Source: Bacteroidia bacterium (GTDB taxonomy: Bacteria > Bacteroidota > Bacteroidia > M30B66). Taken from it: a stretch of 64,000 nt of DNA. The stretch is from contig JAIBAI010000001.1 in the NCBI GenBank assembly GCA_019695235.1, forward strand, positions 1-64,000. Reading direction: 5' to 3'. This document shows, in pieces, positions 61,609-64,000 of this stretch. How positions within the stretch are numbered: the first letter of the stretch is position 1; every line of letters starts with the position of its first letter. The translations under genes were made by a program, and so were the position numbers. The notes below the pieces were generated by a model, which had not been told where the DNA came from, did no database searches, and saw only the letters and a program-made list of their open reading frames with translations.

Positions 61609-64000
61609 GCAGACTTTCAACCATCAGTGTAAATCGTCCGGTTTTAACAATTGTGATGAATATTTTGATTATGCTTTTTGGCATGATCGGGTATTTTTTT
61701 CTGGGTGTACGTGAATTTCCTTCTATTGACCCTCCGATAATTACGGTTCGCACAGGTTACACCGGTGCCAATGCAGATGTTGTAGAGTCGCAGATTACCG
61801 AGCCTCTTGAAAAAGTTTTGAATGGGATTGAAGGAATCAGGTCAATTTCGTCAGCTTCAAATCAAGGCAGCAGTGTGATTACCGTAGAATTTAATTTGGG
61901 AGCTAACCTTGAAGCTGCAGCCAACGATGTGCGCGATAAAGTGTCGCAGGCAGTACGTAATTTACCTCAAGACATTGATGCACTTCCAACGGTATCAAAG
62001 GCCGATGCCAACTCAGATGCTATTTTAAGTATGACAGTGCAAAGTGATACGAAGAACCAGCTGGAGGTGAGCGATTATGCAGAAAATGTAATTGGTGAGC
62101 GTTTACAGACAATTCCGGGCGTAAGTACCTTACAGATTTGGGGCCAGAAAAAGTATGCCATGCGTCTTTGGCTTGACCCAATAAAAATGGCAGCTTACCA
62201 AATAACTGCCCAGGATGTCCGCACAGCATTGTTGCGTGAGAATGTTGAATTACCCTCCGGCAGGGTTGAAGGAGACCAAACAGAATTAACAGTTAATACA
62301 AAAGGGAAATTTATTACAGAGGATGATTTTGAGGGAATGATAATCAAAGTCAATGGTGACCGTACTGTAAGGTTACAAGACATTGGTTCGGCCAGGTTAG
62401 GTCCGGAAAACGAGCAAACTATTCTCCGGCAAAGCGGCATACCCATGATAGGCTTAGCATTGGTGCCACAGCCAGGAGCAAATTATTTAGAAATTGCTGA
62501 TGAGTTTTATAAGCGATTAGAGCAGATTCGCAAAGAGATTCCGGATGATTACCACCTGGATGTGGCGATGGACAATACCCAGTTTGTGCGTCAGAGTGTA
62601 TTGGAAGTTCAGGAAACATTGCTCATCGCCATTATACTGGTTATTCTGGTTATTTATTTGTTTTTCAGAGACTGGTTAATTTCAATTAGACCCTTGCTTG
62701 ATATACCAGTTTCGCTCATTGGCACCTTCTTTATTATGTATTTATTAGGTTACTCAATTAATGTGCTGACATTGCTTGCCATAGTACTTGCAACGGGTTT
62801 GGTGGTAGATGATGGTATTGTAGTTACTGAGAATATTTACAAAAAGATTGAAGCCGGAATGCAACCAGTAGAGGCGGCAATCAAAGGCTCAGCAGAGATT
62901 TTCTTTGCAGTTATTTCTACATCACTAACACTGGCTGCGGTATTTATGCCCGTAATTTTCCTTGAAGGTTTTGTTGGCAGGCTTTTTCGGGAGTTTGGTG
63001 TTGTATTGGCATCGGCAGTACTTATTTCAGCCTTTGTTTCTTTAACACTTACGCCCATGTTGAATGCGTATCTGGTAAGAAAGAATGTGCATCACCGTAG
63101 TCGTTTTTATATTGCCACCGAACCATTCTTTGTGAATATGGTAAATGGTTACAGCCGCACTCTTGATCGCTTCTTACATCATAGAAGATGGTCGTTTGTC
63201 ATCTTTGGCATTACCATTGGATTGATGGTATGGGTTTACACCAAACTGCCCTCTGAACTTTCACCCCTTGAAGACCGCAGTTGGCTCAGGCTACAGGTGA
63301 CTGCTCCTGAGGGTGCCTCATTTGAGTACACCGATGCGTTTATGATGAAGCTGACTGATTTTGTGAATGATTCTATCCCTGAAAAGCGGATAATGCTCAC
63401 AGTAACAGCACCGGGTTTTGCGGGTTCTGGTTCAGCGAATACCGGATTTGTTCGGCTTGCCTTTGTTGAGCCTTCTAAACGTGATAGAACCCAGCAACAA
63501 TTGGCAGATTATATTACCCGTATTGCCCGCACCTTTCCTGAAGCCCGCACCTTTGTTAGTCAACAGCAAACAATCGCCTCGAGTGGTTTCGGAGGCTTAC
63601 CAGTGCAGTATGTAATTCAGGCCCCCAATTTCAACCGGCTAAAAGAAGTGTTACCAGTGTTTTTGGAAGAAGCATCAAAAAGTAAAATTTTACAAAGTGT
63701 TGATGCCAACCTGAAATTCAATAAACCGGAGTTGAACATACGTATTGACCGGTTAAAAGCTGCCGACTTAGGTATTACTGTGGCTGATATTGCCCAAACC
63801 CTTCAACTGAATCTGAGTGGTTCGCGCTTGGCCTATTTTACAATGAATGGTAAGCAATATCAGGTGATAGGGCAGGTAACCCGCGAAAACCGGGATGAAC
63901 CCCTTGATTTAAAGTCAATGTATGTACGCAATGCTGAAGGCAAGATTATCCAAATGGATAATTTAGTAGATATGGTTGAAGAAAGCAGTCCGCCGCAGCT
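61605..64000 (+). CDS. RND efflux permease (AcrB/HAE-1 type), 3' truncated by window
   Basis: Inner-membrane proton-driven drug or solute pump. The frame is open from the ATG at 61605 to the window end (798 full codons). The first helix follows MSRLSTISVNRPVLTIVM, and REFPSIDPPIITVRTGYTGA is the usual porter-domain entry. The proton-relay pair is Asp402-Asp403 in VVDDGIVVTENIY, and FLEGFVGRLFREFG follows. The visible part covers the first half and part of the second periplasmic domain; full-length members are ~1030 aa. It overlaps the adaptor gene by 4 bases. Confidence 0.95.
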   Translation, partial: MSRLSTISVNRPVLTIVMNILIMLFGMIGYFFLGVREFPSIDPPIITVRTGYTGANADVVESQITEPLEKVLNGIEGIRSISSASNQGSSVITVEFNLGANLEAAANDVRDKVSQAVRNLPQDIDALPTVSKADANSDAILSMTVQSDTKNQLEVSDYAENVIGERLQTIPGVSTLQIWGQKKYAMRLWLDPIKMAAYQITAQDVRTALLRENVELPSGRVEGDQTELTVNTKGKFITEDDFEGMIIKVNGDRTVRLQDIGSARLGPENEQTILRQSGIPMIGLALVPQPGANYLEIADEFYKRLEQIRKEIPDDYHLDVAMDNTQFVRQSVLEVQETLLIAIILVILVIYLFFRDWLISIRPLLDIPVSLIGTFFIMYLLGYSINVLTLLAIVLATGLVVDDGIVVTENIYKKIEAGMQPVEAAIKGSAEIFFAVISTSLTLAAVFMPVIFLEGFVGRLFREFGVVLASAVLISAFVSLTLTPMLNAYLVRKNVHHRSRFYIATEPFFVNMVNGYSRTLDRFLHHRRWSFVIFGITIGLMVWVYTKLPSELSPLEDRSWLRLQVTAPEGASFEYTDAFMMKLTDFVNDSIPEKRIMLTVTAPGFAGSGSANTGFVRLAFVEPSKRDRTQQQLADYITRIARTFPEARTFVSQQQTIASSGFGGLPVQYVIQAPNFNRLKEVLPVFLEEASKSKILQSVDANLKFNKPELNIRIDRLKAADLGITVADIAQTLQLNLSGSRLAYFTMNGKQYQVIGQVTRENRDEPLDLKSMYVRNAEGKIIQMDNLVDMVEESSPPQ

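Overview
The window is a stretch of ordinary, gene-dense chromosome from a member of the Bacteroidota. Evidence for this: many type IX secretion (T9SS) and gliding genes (porV, porU, a PorP/SprF protein, gldJ); three secreted giants with T9SS C-terminal signals, two of them of the 'gliding motility-associated' type B; promoters of the Bacteroidota type (TTTG, about 19 bp, TAnnTTTG) in place of -35/-10 boxes; few Shine-Dalgarno sequences; and moderate G+C. MqnA suggests menaquinone synthesis by the futalosine route. I cannot name the genus. No insertion sequence, phage, integron or CRISPR array is visible.

Layout. 1-4.2 kb: SPOR-like secreted protein, tRNA-Met(CAT), a PAP2 phosphatase overlapping an ArnT-like glycosyltransferase, folE. 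4.4-7.1 kb (minus): SprB-repeat T9SS cargo. 7.3-15.1 kb: two tandem POT peptide transporters, a histidine kinase, then gpmI, gap and fmt. 15.3-16.0 kb: HU and a ribosomal THX protein with an H1-like tail. 16.1-25.1 kb: two large related type B T9SS proteins (1722 and 1052 aa) flanking a 4'-phosphopantetheinyl transferase. 25.1-28.5 kb: Nif3-like protein, C4 zinc-ribbon coiled-coil protein, secreted TPR protein. 28.5-31.7 kb (minus): an aromatic-rich lipoprotein and an OmpP1/FadL-like barrel. 31.8-35.0 kb: proS, a conserved hypothetical, corA.

35.0-44.8 kb is the secretion/gliding cluster: ispF, porV and porU (minus) diverge from porP/sprF-gldJ (plus), followed by murF behind a strong hairpin. 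PorU removes C-terminal signals, PorV shuttles cargo to it, and GldJ is an outer-membrane lipoprotein of the gliding machinery. The machine probably exports and anchors the large repeat proteins elsewhere in the window. 44.8-53.8 kb: acyl-CoA dehydrogenase, anmK, a very acidic small protein, a Glu/Leu-type dehydrogenase, a GT-C-like membrane protein, a cyclophilin and an M1 aminopeptidase. 53.7-60.0 kb (minus): a six-gene run of mqnA, TPR/PD40 protein, LolD-like ATPase, P-loop kinase-like protein, recQ and mpg. 60.0-64.0 kb: a MarR-RND efflux operon, cut by the window end, with a clear inverted repeat over its promoter.

I found no clearly new multi-gene system. The best leads are the RecQ with a displaced zinc motif, the ten-repeat giant with a conserved cysteine pair per repeat, the H1-tailed THX, the aromatic-rich lipoprotein, the PorE-like protein without an OmpA domain, the overlapping promoter and hairpin before murF, and the MarR operator candidate. 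Promoters, terminators and operators are read from sequence only, and family names rest on motifs recognised by eye without database searches.
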